From: Symbiodinium natans | Taxonomy: Eukaryota; Sar; Dinophyceae; Suessiales; Symbiodiniaceae | DNA: 64,000 bases | Assembly: GCA_905221605.1 (NCBI GenBank) | Contig: CAJNDS010002680.1 | Span: 184,001-248,000, forward strand | Direction: 5' to 3' | Shown: piece by piece, positions 41,440 to 53,228 of the stretch | Numbering within the stretch: the stretch's first letter is position 1 | How the letters are laid out: each line of letters starts with the position of its first letter | Program-made: the position numbers and the translations under genes | Notes under the pieces: model-generated | The model's database searches: none | Seen by the model: the letters and a program-made list of their open reading frames with translations, nothing else | What the model was told of the DNA's origin: nothing

Positions 41440-42001
41440 GCGTGCGCTTCGCGTGGGCAAGCTAGGGGGCCTCTTCCTTTCAATTTGCGTTGCGGAAGTA
41501 CGTTTCTGTCGGGGCTGTAAGCGGATGATATTGGTAGCTTTTCAAGCTCGTAGTCCGCATTAAACCGCTATTCCCTGTGCCCCAAGACTGGGTCTCGGAA
41601 GCCTTGAATGGCAAACCCTACACTGCCTACATCCCTAAGCCTGATCCTCCAACGCTGCCCGAATGACCCGATGGACTGTCAGGATGCCCCCTGCCCCGCT
41701 CCCCCCCAAAAGAGACGGCCCTTTAAGGCGAACCCTCAACCCCATCACAGGAACAGAGCAAAGAAGCCCCCAATCCATTCTCGGATGTGGGCTTCCTGGG
41801 AATGAGACAACAGCAAGAAGAGGCTCGACCTTGAAGCTATTGGAGCCCTGGATTGCTGTTACGTACAAATTTTGTGTAAGCTACATGATTTTTTTACGGT
41901 AGCTTCGGTTTGAGATCCCTACTAGCAGCCCAGAAGCTCGAGTCTAGATCCTGCACCCGAAAAGCTTGAAACCCCAGATCCCGAATCCTAAACCCTAGAA
42001 G

Positions 42002-42145
42002 ATGAAGAAGAAGTCTCCGAATCAACTCAGTCTCTTGAAGGTGGTCTCCGAAACGCCCCGGTCTGGGCAGTTCATCGTGGCAGAGGCCCTGACCGACGAT
42101 GCGCGCAAGACCGTCCACAGCCCCAGGACTACCGAAAGCTCCTGA
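42002..42145 (+). CDS. Small frame or exon with ATG and TGA
   Basis: MKKKSPNQLSLLKVVSETPR runs on to SGQFIVAEALTDDARK and ends in TGA (47 codons). It could be an exon (GGGCAG|TTC...) or a terminal coding piece. A minus-strand frame also covers it. No family recognised. Confidence 0.3.
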   Translation: MKKKSPNQLSLLKVVSETPRSGQFIVAEALTDDARKTVHSPRTTESS

Positions 42146-42401
42146 ACCCTTATACCCATCTGGATTTAAGAGCAATTCCCCTGGTGTTGAGTTCCTGCAA
42201 TATATTCCTTGATGCAAACAAGGGCTTAGGGTTTAGGGTTGGACAGCTGAAAATCCCTCTAGGCTCAGGGCTTGAGGGGTATGTTGGGGGGTTCGGGGCG
42301 AGAGGGAGTTCCCACGCACTGCACGGGGTTCGAGGTGTAGGGCTTAGAAGTGTAGACCCTAAATCCTGAACTCTACACACCAAACCCCTGAACCCACCAA
42401 G

Positions 42402-42455
42402 GCGCTCGACTTGGCCAGAGACGTGGAGCGGACGAGGGAAGCACTTGACCGGGAG
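42402..42455 (+). CDS. Coiled-coil exon (18 codons)
   Basis: ACCAAG|GCG...GAG bounds ALDLARDVERTREALDRE, a clear heptad-like segment. CCCTAAATCC and CCCCTGAACCC precede it. The exon may continue a few codons. Confidence 0.65.
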
Positions 42456-42615
42456 CCCGGAAGGGAGAGCTGGGGAGATTGGAGGCTTAGGAGGGTTTAG
42501 GGGTTGAAGGGTTTCATTCTTCACCCAAGAGAGAGAAATGTCAAAATGCGAGTTGCACCGATCAATATTCCACAACTACTTTAAGCCTTCCTGCCAAAAC
42601 CCCCAAAATCCCGAG

Positions 42616-42678
42616 GCGCTTGCGGCTGGTGAAGAGCTTCCGAGGCACAGCAGCGCCGTCAAAGACCTGCAATCCCAA
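42616..42678 (+). CDS. Coiled-coil exon (21 codons, three heptads)
   Basis: CCCGAG|GCG...CAA|GTGGTT bounds ALAAGEELPRHSSAV then KDLQSQ. TTTAGGG units follow (42690-42740). It is the last well-supported coiled-coil exon. Confidence 0.6.
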
Positions 42679-43115
42679 GTGGTTTGGGTTTCAGAGCTTA
42701 GGGCTTAGGGTTTAGGGTTTGGGGTTTAGGGTTTAGAGCTGTTTGCGTTTCAGGGCTTAGGGTTGTACATGCTGAGGCACGTCAAGGTCTAGGCAAGGGT
42801 TTTTGGAACTGGTTTTTTTTCCTAGTGCAAGGCAACTGTCAGTTTGCCCATCAACCTTGGCAGTTTGGAACTGGTAGTCGTTGTATACTCACGATGCAGT
42901 GTGGGCAACTGACTAGCAATTTGTGAAACAGTTAATTGGCTCATGCGCTTCTAAAGCACGACCAAGTCGAGCAGCAACATCACATTTAAACATGTTGTAT
43001 AATTAGTGGAGATCTTCAATGTAAGTTTAAAGGATGTAGTTCCTTCTAGCTTCGCTGCGCCCTGAAATCTAAGCCCCCATGAGAAGGATCTTGTGGGTTC
43101 CGTGTGGCCGAGCAG

Positions 43116-43184
43116 GCCGTCGTTGCCCAGCCGGGGCTCGGCGGGCACGACCCCGCGGACGCCCGAGCTGACGGCGAGGACGAG
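43116..43184 (+). CDS. Exon candidate, Gly/Asp/Ala-rich
   Basis: GAGCAG|GCC...GAG|GGGGTC bounds AVVAQPGLGGHDPADARADG and EDE. It is acidic and glycine-rich, unlike the rod exons, and could belong to a globular tail or to another gene. The opposite strand is also open. Confidence 0.35.
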
Positions 43185-43689
43185 GGGGTCAAGCACCTCA
43201 TCATGCGACCCTGAATTCTAAAAAAGGGTTCAGGGTTTGGGGCTTAAGGCTTGGAGTGGACCAGGAGGGCTGAACAACTTCAAGGCCCAGCTTTACCCGT
43301 TTGCCCTTCTTGGGTTCCGCTCACACCAGGGGTACCCTCCTTAACTAACCCCTTGCTCTCACCTGGCTACCCCGCCACGCAGAGGCAAAAGCCGCAGGAT
43401 GAGACCGGAGTAACGATTGGGCGTTGGAGGGTCTTTGCAGCATGTTTAGGGGCTTGGGGACCTTTGGGGGATTTTTCAAGTGCTCTGCGCACTTTCAAGC
43501 TTGTTGTGGTCATCCGTCGGAGAAGTTGAGAATTGGGAAGGCATCAGCTTCTGACATGAATTCTTGCTGGCACAAAGAGCAGGGCCTCCATAAGAGCCTA
43601 GCCAGCGCTGCTGCAAGTCCAGGATGGCATAGACACCTTACAGCTTCGCTGACTAGCGCTTTGTAAGGAAGTGGAGAATCAGGCACTGT

Positions 43690-44130
43690 GTGTGTGTGTG
43701 TGAAGAGATATACACACATATATAGATATATATATATACATATATATATACATTCATTCATTCATTCATTCATTCATTCATTCATTCATTCATTCATTCG
43801 TTCATTCGTTTATTTATTTATTTATATTTATATTTATATGTTTACATACATTTTTGCCTTGATTTATTTTTTATGCTCTTTATATTCATTTATACTTATA
43901 TATTTATATATTTATATATTTATATATTTATATATTTATATATTTATATATTTATATATTTATATATTTATATGTTTTTATATTTATATATTTATATATA
44001 AATATTTTTATATATTTATATATTTATGTATCTATTTTTTATTTATTCGTTTTTTACATTTATATTTATATGTATCTTTATATTTATATTTTGAATTATA
44101 TTTTTGTATTTATATTTAGTTTTATATGTG
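43690..44130. repeat. AT-rich compound microsatellite
   Basis: TG, TATATA, CATT (about twelve tetranucleotides) and an 8-base ATATATTT unit follow each other. It contrasts sharply with the GC-rich surroundings. A 143-codon frame through it is low-complexity Ile/Tyr/Phe and not a gene. Confidence 0.95.
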
Positions 44131-44857
44131 GACACACGCTCCCCCATGAAAGTGCCCTCTGAAGTCTTTATTTGGAAGCTGATGCTCGGTGTTTTTCTGT
44201 GCGGGGCAGGTGCCTTCAGGGGACGCTGCCTTCATCTCATTCCGCCTTCCCGTACCACTTTAAAAGAAAAGTAAGGAGATAGAGAAAGAGAGACAGGGTC
44301 AAGGGGAGAGAAGACGCAGGGGTGCGAACAAAGTAGGAAGAACATGTGAACTCCTCTTCTCTCTTCTCTTTTCCTTGTTTCTTAATTTTTTCTTTTCATT
44401 GAGAAGGGGAACACGGTCTATGCTTCTCTCAATGTCCCGCCTTGTCTCAATCTCCCCTCTTCTGTTGAAGCAATTGCTGAGTGAATCATTGCTAGAGCAT
44501 GAAGTTATTTAAGTTGGTATTCTTCGAGTGAAATCAGCTCATTGAAATAACAAAATTGAATCTATTAAATCACACTCGCGAAATCCTTAGATGATTAAAA
44601 TTAAAGACTATGTTACTCAAATGCATTAACTGAATTCAATTGGTTCCATGGCCAAACCGTGAGGCTACGAATGTACTAGCACAAACTAGGGGATTTCTTC
44701 ATTCGACATCGCCTCCCGGTAGGTCATGGTGGGGGGGGTGTGAGCTTATATATTTCTATATCTTTTGTTTTGTTTGTTTTTTTTCATATTTATATACATA
44801 TGTTCGTAGTCAAATCTCGTCGTATTGTTGAAGCCCCCAACTGCCCGGCGCGTCCAG
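44131..44857. other. AT-richer stretch without a supported gene
   Basis: GA-rich words (44270-44340) and then CT/TTC-rich words (44350-44460) form a weak purine-pyrimidine mirror. Base composition is closer to 50% AT than elsewhere. No exon or RNA gene is visible. Confidence 0.4.
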
Positions 44858-44905
44858 GACGCAGGCCACGGACGAGACGCCCTCGCTGGACCTGTTCTGC
44901 GCTCC
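44858..44905 (+). CDS. Exon candidate
   Basis: GTCCAG|GAC... reads DAGHGRDALAGPVLRS to a possible end at CTCCAG. A shifted frame reads TQATDETPSLDLFCAPVS. CTAGGGTTTGGGTTTGG follows at 44940. Confidence 0.3.
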
Positions 44906-46354
44906 AGTCAGCTGTGATCCAGGGGCGGTCTCCTCGAAGCCTAGGGTTTGGGTTTGGTGGTTCGAACATTGAAGTTGAAAGTCCGTCCTTACATGGAAGT
45001 AGTCTCAGGTCTGGTCGCTTGATCGAGGTGCGGGCGCTTTTGGGGTATAACCCTACAGACCGTACCAGCTGGGGCAACTCGGGCCGATCTCTCTCCCAAG
45101 ATGTAACTGCCCGCATCGCAAGGGGGGATTCGGGGGAGGAGGGGGGGGCTCCCAAGTTCTTAAACCCACGCTTTTACTTGAGACATGCTTGTGCTTTACA
45201 ATCTAGAACGGGATCTTCGTGGCAGGACCTCGGCTACTCCCTGGCCGTGACCGTCGCCGATAAGGCACCCCCGAGAAATACACACAAAAACAAGTACAAT
45301 CCAAACAACAAGCCTGTTGCAAGAGCAATGAGCATCTTGGATGTTTAACGTTCTTTGATTTGATCCGAGGCTTTAGGGCTCGAGATTCCGGGGTGAGACC
45401 TGAAAATCCGATATCTTGAGCCCTCATGAAGCCATTCATCTAGTCAGACCTAACCTCTTCACCCATAAGCCGTATATTCAGGCCAGATCCTCCCCGAGCC
45501 TCCCCCAAAGCCCCCATCAGGCGTGGCCGTTCTCGGAACATTCAAAAAATTGAGGGCTTAGGGTTGAGGGATCAGGGTTTAGGGTTTAGGGGTTGAGGTT
45601 TGAGAGGTCAGGGACTAGAGATTAGGGTTAAGGGCTTTGTCCTTTGCAAAACGGAGATGGAGATGTTGAGACCGAAAGAAACCCTAATACACGCTTGGGT
45701 ATGAAATCACCCTTGCTTGGTGAGGCCCTCTTGGTAGGGTGTATTGGCCTGATGGCGCCAATCTTCACTGAACCCTGAAACCCTTAAGCCGGAAATCGGA
45801 AGCAAATGTTGAAACCCCCTCGACTGTGGCGGAGGCGAGTGCGGACGAGGCGGGTCCAAGGGACTGGGGGGCAGTACTCGTGGGCTTCATGAGTTTAGGT
45901 GTTCGGGGGTGAGGGGGTTAGGGTTTAAGTATCAAAGGTTTAGGGGTTTAGCTACTTGACGTTTAGGGTTGGGAGTTTTAGGTATTAGGGTTGTTCAAGG
46001 GGGTTCCCATCGCAGTCGCTGTTTCGAGTTTGGGGGGCGAGGGTTGTATTTTACGATTGCTTGTTTGGTTGCGTTTGGGGTCTAGCCGTCTAACCTTTCG
46101 AAGCAAGTTTTTCCCCGGTAGTCGTCGACAGGCTCCGCAATTGCCTTCCCGCAACGCCCCGCGCAGCATCTGTTCCCATTAGGGTTTAGGGCTCAGGGCT
46201 TTGGGCCTAGGGCTTAGGGTCTCCCCGAGCCGGCATGGAGTTTCCCAACCGAGGAGCCTCTACTCTTGCAAAGTAACCCAAAAAAAATCCGCAAAGTCCG
46301 AAGGGCCTAAACACTTTTGCAAGCCCTCTGCACATGAAAGCAAGTCGACATGAG
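44906..46354. other. Intron-like interval with scattered telomere-like units
   Basis: TTTAGGG-type units occur at 45558-45640, 45895-45990 and 46181-46220. A plus frame continues to about 45346 (WQDLGYSLAVTVADKAPP) without recognisable identity. The 45810-45890 stretch could hold a small exon (TVAEASADEAGPRDW) between C-rich and TTTAGG flanks, but its ends are unclear. Confidence 0.35.
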
Positions 46355-46432
46355 GACCTGATCAACGCCTCCGCCTCCCTAAGCCGCTCGCTGCTGCGCC
46401 CGCCGCTACCGCCTCCTCGCGCCTCTTTGGAA
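46355..46432 (+). CDS. Exon candidate, Ser/Leu/Pro-rich
   Basis: CATGAG|GAC reads DLINASASLSRSLLRPPLPP then PRASLEW before GGTCTACGG, followed at once by TTTAGGG units (46446-46478). Confidence 0.35.
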
Positions 46433-46831
46433 TGGGGTCTACGGTCTAGGGTCTAGGGTTTAGGGTTTAGGGTTTAGTTCTTGGGTAGAAGTAGGGCTGC
46501 CAGTATCCGAGACAGGCTGAAAGCCAGTTCAACATGCAGCCAACCTGCACTGTTAAGTACCCCGTGGACCTCCACGCGAGGGTTGAGCGCCTCCATCCCG
46601 AAACCCTCAGATCTCAAAACCCCGCCGACCTGAAAACCCTAAAGCCCTCAACACCCCTACAAGTAACAGCCTAAACCCTAGACAGCCAGCCGTTGCTGGC
46701 TCATCCTTTGGGTGGGGGCTTTGGGAGTTCGAGTATCCACTAAGGGCAATTTCTGAAGCTCCCGTTTGGGTTTAGGGTTGGCTTCGGGTTCTTCGGGTTT
46801 AGGATTTTGGGGTTCTGCAGGCCTTGCGCAG

Positions 46832-46861
46832 GAATTGAAACAGAACAAGGAAGCACGATCG
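46832..46861 (+). CDS. Short exon ELKQNKEARS
   Basis: GCGCAG|GAA...TCG|GTGAGG bounds ten codons with a good GTGAGG donor. Here the telomere-like flanks are reversed (TTTAGG before, CCCTAAA after), an exception. A longer form starts at CTGCAG (46820). Confidence 0.4.
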
Positions 46862-49669
46862 GTGAGGCCTCAGGCAAGCCCGAGCCCTAAATCCAAGCCC
46901 TTAAGCAACCGCAAAGCCTCATCAGACATCCTCAACCCCACACCCTAAACCCTCAAAAAGCGCGCAAAAACCTTGTCACTCGCATCGTGTTTTATATGGG
47001 GCGAGGGGGGGGGGGGCTGTAATATCCCTTGCAGGTTTGAAAGTCCGATGGGGGAAGGGGGATTCCCCTGAGGCACCGAGCCAGCACATCAGCCGGCCCC
47101 AGTGCGCCGGGGACCCAAGAGGGTTGTGGGAGGGCTTCTCCTACTTTTCGCTTTGTAGGATTTAAAAGGGCTTAAAGGGCTTCAAGAGCTTAAACGTGGT
47201 TTGAAGGGTTTAGGGTTGGGATGGAAGATCGCAAGGCCTTAGCTTTCTCGGGGATTAGGGGTAGTCTGCTCTCTTGGGAAACCTGGCTGCCTTGGGCTCC
47301 TTAACTTGTAAGACCACCCAGAAAACAGCACTGCAGCAAGCTCCCGAACCTGAAGCCCTGTAAGAACTAGAGATTCTAAGCCAGTTCCCTGAACCCTGAA
47401 CCCAGACACCGAAATCCCAAACTCTGGCTGTTGAGGGCCGGCCTTGAAAGAAGTCGGCAGCCTCCACAGAATCTTTTAGGATCGCAGCGCCCGGAGGCTT
47501 CTATGCTGGTTTAAGATGACCCTCTTTGCACCGAAGCCACATCTCTAGTGCAGGGAATCTCATGTGACCTCCAGAAGCGAAGCCCGGGAATATTGCAGCC
47601 ATATAACAGGAATGAGGACCCTGGTATCTACATTCCTACTACGGGCCCGCTCTGTTGCGAGCGCTGCGCGGGCAGGTGGCCCCATACCACCCGAGGTTTC
47701 TTCGACACCTTCGGGCAAAAAAGGAACACTCACCACCCCAAGCTGTCCTTACTCCCGGCTCCCAGGTGCGCAGGCCATAGCAGGGAACAAGGCCCCCCAT
47801 GGTGAGTTGAAGTGAGCTGAGGGATTCTGGTGCCCGCGTTGAAGGGTTGCACATGTTGTAGGAGGGTTTAGGGTTCGGGGATGCCCTCGATTTAGGGTTT
47901 AGGGTTAGCGGGCTGCTTTCAACAGAGCGAGGACTCGGGGCTTAGGGTTTGGCGTTCTTGCATTCAAGAGAGCAAGGACCTTGGACCCAAACAACCCAGT
48001 CGAGCAAGTCCAGATTGGTTTGTTGGCAAAGAGCTCCACGACTCCCGCAGTTATCAGTCACGATAAGATTCGACCTTAAACCTGCTCAGGGAGGATTGGC
48101 CTAAGGAACTTCTTTTAAAAAGCAGATACCGTGGTAATTGGTAATGGCCGTTTAAGAGTCATTCTTGAACCTCCTTACGCAACTCCCAGAGAAGGCATCA
48201 AAGAGCCCAACCTGCAAACCTGCGATCCCGCTCGCACAAAGAAACTCCTTTGCCAACCCGAAAACGGCAGGCGGAAGCCCTGCCAGCGTTTGGTGCGCCG
48301 CTCAGGGAGGGAAGCCGGGCACCCTGAACTCCCAAAACGTCCTAAACCCTGAAGAGGGTTATAGGGTTTTGGGTTTAGGGACTTAGGGTTTCAGGGTTTG
48401 GGGTTTTTTACACACATTCCCTTACGCAACCTTAAACATCCGAAAGACCTTGAAAACCCTACGCACACTCCCTTAATAACCTGGCCCCCCCCAGCCACTT
48501 CGTGTCGGCCTGGCTCGGCTTTTAGTTTTTGTTTTCTGGGTTTCCTGTCTACAAGAGGGTTTGGGGGGGTTCACCTAATTAAGAACTCTGCTGTGCTCAG
48601 TTGGGCAGTTGGTTGATTGTTCCCGGGGGCTCACGTAAGAACTCTTCTGTGGTAGGCCCTGGCTGAAAAACATGTTCAGGGTTTAGGGGCGTAGGGTAGA
48701 GAAGGCTTCCCTTCTGGCCGACCGAGGGGCACAGACTTCATGGGATTCAATCCAACCATCGGCCATCTCCTGTCACTACATGAAAGCCTAGACAAGCCAA
48801 AAATGTCTTGCGAAGAGATGCAGAAAGCAGCCTGCATGCATCCTCACCAGTAGCAGTATCAACTTCCCCTTTGGCTAGACAGGGCAGGCTTTGGGTAGTA
48901 GCCTTCAGCGGATGACTGCGTGAGCCCGCCAAAGGCCCCACCCATGGCAAGGGCACCAGTGAGGCTGCGATAGTGGAGAACGGAGATTTGGGGGTGTCAG
49001 GGGAATGCTGTGTGGATGCTTGGGCTTATTTCTGAAGCCGTCGAATTTTAAGTGTAGGGGTTTGGGATTTCAAGAGTTTCGGGAAGTTTCTTGGAATAGG
49101 GTTTGGGGCTTAAGGGACTGAAAGGGGTGGGGGCTCCCCCAAAACAAGGCCCTGAAGGATCCCTTTTGGGAAACCTCATGTCATGTGAGTTTCGGGTTTA
49201 GGGTTTGGGCCCCAACGCTCTCTCCGGCGCCCCTCCCCCTCCCATTTCAGCCTAGTTATCCTGAAATGGCCGTATTTAAGAAGGAGCGTAACCTGAGGGG
49301 GGTGGTCGTCCCTCCCTACAGCCCTGCAACAAGTTTCTACACCCGCTACACCCCGAAACCCTGATCCATACACCCCCTAAACACCGAAACCTACCGAGTA
49401 CCCTTCTATCACTTGGTAGTTCTGTAACATAGGGTTACCTTTTTGTGTCCCCCAAATGGTACGGCGGCCTTAGTCAATGGACCCGAAAAAAATTAAAGGC
49501 GACCCCCAATTGAGAGAACTGCTTCCGGCTGCTTCTGACCAGGCCTCTCCTTCGCTGGTGGAGCCCTCACATGGATCCCTGACCTACAAGACGGGTGGTC
49601 TAGTGTTGAGGGTCTAGGGTTGAGGGTTTAGGGTGGAGGGGGGGTCCGGTTTTTCTTTTGCGGGCCTGT
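46862..49669. other. Interval with no well-supported exon
   Basis: Telomere-like units of both orientations (46940-46952, 47208-47218, 47866-47908, 48372-48404, 49190-49208) and a poly-G run (47005-47016) are present. Small helical words occur (for example VEQVQIGLLAKS near 48000), but none has both splice ends and a partner copy. Confidence 0.4.
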
Positions 49670-49671
49670 TG

Positions 49672-49800
49672 CAAAGGTGTGGCTTGGCTTGGCTTGTCAT
49701 CTTGCAAAGGCGTGGCTTGGCTTGGCTCGGCCTGGCCTGGCCTGGCTCGTCTTCGCTTTTCTCGGCTCGGCTTGGCTTGGCTTGGCGTGCGAAGCTTGCT
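49672..49800 (+). repeat. GGCTTGGCTTGG/GGCCTGGC-rich simple repeat
   Basis: CTTGG and CCTGG pentamers with a duplicated TTGCAAAGGYGTGGC segment at 49669 and 49703. It precedes the 42-base array. Confidence 0.85.
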
Positions 49801-49819
49801 TCAAAGAACATGTTTTCTG

Positions 49820-49935
49820 ACACCCATCATGCGAGCATCGTGTTTGCAAATGGGGCAGGGGGGGTTTCAGTCGTACAAACCCATCATGCCATCATGCAAG
49901 CATTGTGTTTGCAAATGGGGGGGGGGGGGGGCTGC
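49820..49935 (+). repeat. Duplicated CATCATGC/GTGTTTGCAAATGGGG segment
   Basis: CATCATGCGAGCATCGTGTT and CATCATGCAAGCATTGTGTT, each followed by TGCAAATGGGG, are spaced about 62 bases apart; the second is followed by a poly-G run. Confidence 0.7.
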
Positions 49936-49944
49936 GATTTACAG

Positions 49945-50345
49945 CCTTCTTTGCAAACTCGGAGATGCTGCTGGTTACAGTATTGGCGACCTTTGGACAC
50001 CCACAAATGCTGCTATTTACAGTATTTGCAGCCTCTCACAACGCAGAAATGCTGCCATTCACAGGATTTGCAGGCTCTGACAATACGCAGATGCTGTTTA
50101 CAGGATATGCAGCCTTGCAAACTCAGACATGCCGCTTAGGCTTGCCCAGATCAAGCCCTCAACCCTTAGTATGCGCGGCCTCTCCAAACTCAGAAATGCT
50201 GCTAATTACCATGTTTGCAGCCGTTGAGAACGCAGAAATGCTGCTATTTACCGTATCTGCTGCCTCTGCAAACTCGGAAATGCTGCTAGTTGCAGTATTT
50301 GCAGGCTCTGGCAACGCAGAAATGCTGCTATTTACCGTATTCGCA
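49945..50345 (+). repeat. 42-bp tandem array with ATTTGCAG core
   Basis: Units such as GAAATGCTGCTATTTACAGT followed by ATTTGCAGCCTCTGCAAACTCG repeat every 42 bases (44 in one step), interrupted near 50120-50180. Being 14 codons long, the unit keeps a frame open (MLLFTVFAASANSE-like). The unit length and the ATTTGC core match the arrays at 60.8-61.7 kb. Confidence 0.9.
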
Positions 50346-50449
50346 GTCGAACCAAGAACCAAGGCCGAGCCACACCAAGGCAAGGAAACATGGCCGAGCC
50401 ACACCTTTGCAAAAAAAAACCTTCCGCCGGTTGAGGGTTTAGGGGGCTG

Positions 50450-50495
50450 GTATACATATATATATATATGTATACCGGCTGGTATACATATATAA

Positions 50496-50529
<34 letters not shown>

Positions 50530-50580
50530 TACCATATATATATATAGATGCGTATAAATAAATAAATAAATAAAAAATAA
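50450..50580. repeat. AT microsatellite with palindromic GGTATACATATATA
   Basis: GGCTGGTATACATATATA occurs at 50447 and 50470, followed by long TA runs and an AAATAAAT tract. Confidence 0.9.
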
Positions 50581-50620
50581 AGAGGTCCGGTATTTTGGTA
50601 GACCCCTTGCACCTGCCAAG

Positions 50621-50658
50621 GCTCCACGGCCTCGGCTGGACCTGCCCTGGAGCGCCTG
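50621..50658 (+). CDS. Exon candidate before TTTAGGG units
   Basis: TGCCAAG|GCT...CTG|GTGCGG bounds 38 nt; the helical frame reads STASAGPALERL. TTTAGGG units start at 50684. Confidence 0.3.
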
Positions 50659-52199
50659 GTGCGGCTTCCAGGCACAGTTAAGGGTTTAGGGTTTAGGGTT
50701 TAGGGTTCAGGGCTTAGGGGCTGGCAGGGCTGGCAGGGCTTGGGCTGGCAGCTTGGTGTATCTTCGTAGGGCTTACAATGCTTGAAGGGGCCTCCGAATC
50801 GGCGGCATAAGACGCCCAAAGCAACGGGCTGTGGATGGCTGCATGCAATGTCGGGGGTCGGCCCTAAGCCACTTGACACTAACATCTAAGCCCCGCCTCA
50901 TGGGCCTGAAGCCTGAAAGGCCTGAAGCATTGGATCCGTCAGATTTCTCGGGTGGGGGGGGGGGGGTTTTGGGCAGGGGATTATCCAGGTAGGGGTGGGG
51001 GAACAGTTCAGGACCTCCGTGCCCCATTCAAGAATAAAAGTTTGGCGCTGGCTCGATTGCAAAGCTTGGTGTTTTGGGTGGCCATACTCCTTCTTTGGGG
51101 TTAGGGCTTCGTGTTTGGAACGAACTTCGTTTCTTGGGTGTCGAGTTTAGGGTTTGGGGTCTCATTGCTTCCCTTTGTCGCGCAGCTTTCAGGTACACCC
51201 CGTACTCCCAACCCGAGTATTCAGCGATGAAGCCCACAGGATGTTGACAGCTGGGTACTGCCCTAAACCCTAAACCCTCAACCCTAAACCCTTTAGGGTT
51301 CGGTGTTCAGGGCTTAAGGCAGATGATCCTTGGCCACTTGTCAGGCACTGAATCGGCGAGTCGGAATACATCTGCCACGCTGCTGGAAGCTGTGCTGTTA
51401 AATTCGGCACGTGGGGGTTTGTTCAATTAGAGTCCCTATTTGGGCAGCTTGTGTTCTGCAGACCCTTATAGATTAGGGCACCCGAAAAGAAACCACAGTT
51501 TAGGAGCCTATACTTCACACTCAAGCACTAAGCCCTGAAACGACGAAACCATTAATACCCCGTGGTCGATTTGGGGGTTGAGGCTGCTCTAAGCACTTCT
51601 GGCATTCCAACAGGCCTATATTTTCGTATGGCATCGCGACGAGACAGGGCTTCTTACGAGTTGAGGCGTTTCTGAATTCCGATTTTGGAAGAGCTGGTTC
51701 TTAACGCACCCTGAACCCTAAACCCTCAACCCTGATATGTTGTGACCGCAGGTACGAAACTCTCCCTCGTGTTTCGTGGCATCTCAAATCTCACCCCCCC
51801 CCCCCCTCCCAAATCTCACCCCCTTCAGGAGAGCTGCCCATCCCTGGTGCCGGACAAGGTGTTCAATCAGGCGTGGAAAACGACGCAGCCAAGTCGGGGC
51901 TTCAAAAAGGATGTCTCTAATAAGGGCTATGCTCTCGACTCGAGATCCTTGTTTCTGAAAAACCGCACCCTGGCAACAGCCAATGGCATACCTTGAAATT
52001 GAACAAAACATGAAGTCAGCCGTAAAAAAGGTGATCGAGCAAACATATACTGATGCAATAATGTAGTATTGTAAAGAACCTTAAGCCCTAAGCCTTCATG
52101 CGTAATGTAGTACTCGTTATGGCACCACTTATGTTTGTGACAACTCTCCGCATGAATGCGCTTCTGTGGACGTGTGCAGCTGCAAGCAAGGGTTACGCC
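50659..52199. other. Interval with no well-supported exon
   Basis: TTTAGGG units at 50683-50707, a poly-G run at 50955-50967 and CCCTAAACCCTAAACCC at 51263 are present. Words like GAGTCCCTATTTGGG and AAAAGAAACCACA near 51430-51510 resemble 19095-19175, hinting at another dispersed element. No gene is supported. Confidence 0.4.
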
Positions 52200-52202
52200 T
52201 TA

Positions 52203-52485
52203 AAACCAGAATCAGAACCCCGAGTTTCTTGTTGCTGTTGGGGAAGTGTCATGCGAAGAGCTCAGGGCTTTTCTGCTCAAGCGTGCCTTCGGTGGCAGCT
52301 CTGCTCTCCTGTTAATACTGATCCCGCTGAACATGGCGTTTGTGGATGAGTTTTTCGCTGGTGTGAAACCATCAGTGGACACAGGGGTCTTTAGGATGTT
52401 GGCTGCCAAAGCACCTCATCCAATCCCATCTCATTCGGCTCAGTGGCTTATCCACGGCATGAATGGATGCAAGCGAGCAACATGA
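52203..52485 (+). CDS. Unassigned open frame
   Basis: After a TAA the frame runs about 94 codons to TGA and includes EVSCEELRAFLLKRAFGG and ALLLILIPLNMAFVDEFF, with a hydrophobic stretch that could span a membrane. Codon composition is more protein-like than its surroundings. The opposite strand is also partly open. Not recognised. Confidence 0.25.
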
Positions 52486-52644
52486 GGTCGTCACTACACA
52501 TACCGTCCATGAAGAAGGCAGAAGGAAGCGATGAAAGCGAAAGAGAAAAATGCAAAAACCTCGCTTTCTGCACTGCACCTAGCAACTTCGTCAATTGACC
52601 CTTCCCAATGCCTAAAATTGTGAGCCGCTTCGTTGGGTGTACAG

Positions 52645-52690
52645 GCCTTTCAGCAGCTGACGAGCAGCGCCCTCCGCGACGAGTGTGGAG
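52645..52690 (+). CDS. Exon candidate
   Basis: GTACAG|GCC...GGAG|GCGGCG reads AFQQLTSSALRDECG. CCCTAAACC units follow rather than precede (52732), so the context is not typical. Confidence 0.4.
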
Positions 52691-53102
52691 GCGGCGCCAC
52701 CGGGCCTGGGGGTTGAGGTTCCCCGAAACCCCAAACCCTAAGCCCTAAACCTCACGCCCTTTCGACCCCAAGCCCCAAAGATTTTGAGGTTGCAGGGTTC
52801 CCCGAGAGTCCTGGCGGTCTCTTGGTCCTTGTTAGGGAAGCCTCAATTCATCGAAAGTCCCGTCCTCGAGCGCCTGGCTTGCGCCACTGGCTCCCAGAGG
52901 GGCTTAGGGTTTAGGGTTCAGGGTTTAGAGAGGGAATGCGAGAGAAGCCCTGCGCTTTGAGTCCCAGAAACCATGCCCCGAAATCCTTGGACCCCCTTCC
53001 CCAGCGCTCCGCGAGCGCACAAAAAAGGTCCACGCTGAAGTGATCACGTAGCCAGGGTTTAGGCTTTAGGGTTTAGAGTTTAGGGTTTAGGGTTTAGGGC
53101 TC

Positions 53103-53183
53103 ATGGAGACTCCGCTGGGGCAAGCGCTTGCCTCCTGCTCCACGTCGGCGCAGTGGTCGACCCTCGATGCCGTGCTGCGCAAG
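53103..53183 (+). CDS. Exon candidate or small coding frame
   Basis: METPLGQALASCSTSAQWST then LDAVLRK, ending AAG|GCTGGG. It lies between TTTAGGG units (53060-53095) and a GGGTTGAATA array. It has no partner copy. Confidence 0.35.
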
Positions 53184-53228
53184 GCTGGGCACTTGAGGGC
53201 AGTCGCTGCTGTGGACGTTGGCCCAAAG

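Larger units (their letters stand above)
3936..42678 (+). other. Inferred giant multi-exon coiled-coil gene
   Basis: More than 45 short segments on the plus strand read as Ala/Glu/Gln/Leu/Arg/Lys-rich helices without prolines or glycines. They are bounded by AG|G acceptors and by G[T/C/A] donors, and many have a second copy elsewhere in the window whose coding part is conserved while the intron is not. Most exons are 24-72 nt, multiples of three and phase 0-0. The predicted product would be a long rod-like coiled coil; cell location and partners cannot be inferred. Neither start codon nor promoter was identified, and the 3' end is uncertain: exon candidates continue to the window end but lose the coiled-coil character after about 42.7 kb. 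It could instead be several consecutive genes, or a decayed array of exon copies. No named family was recognised. Confidence 0.6.

Noticed and set aside
43688-44119. 143-codon Ile/Tyr/Phe-rich frame
   Set aside because: It is a translation of AT microsatellites.
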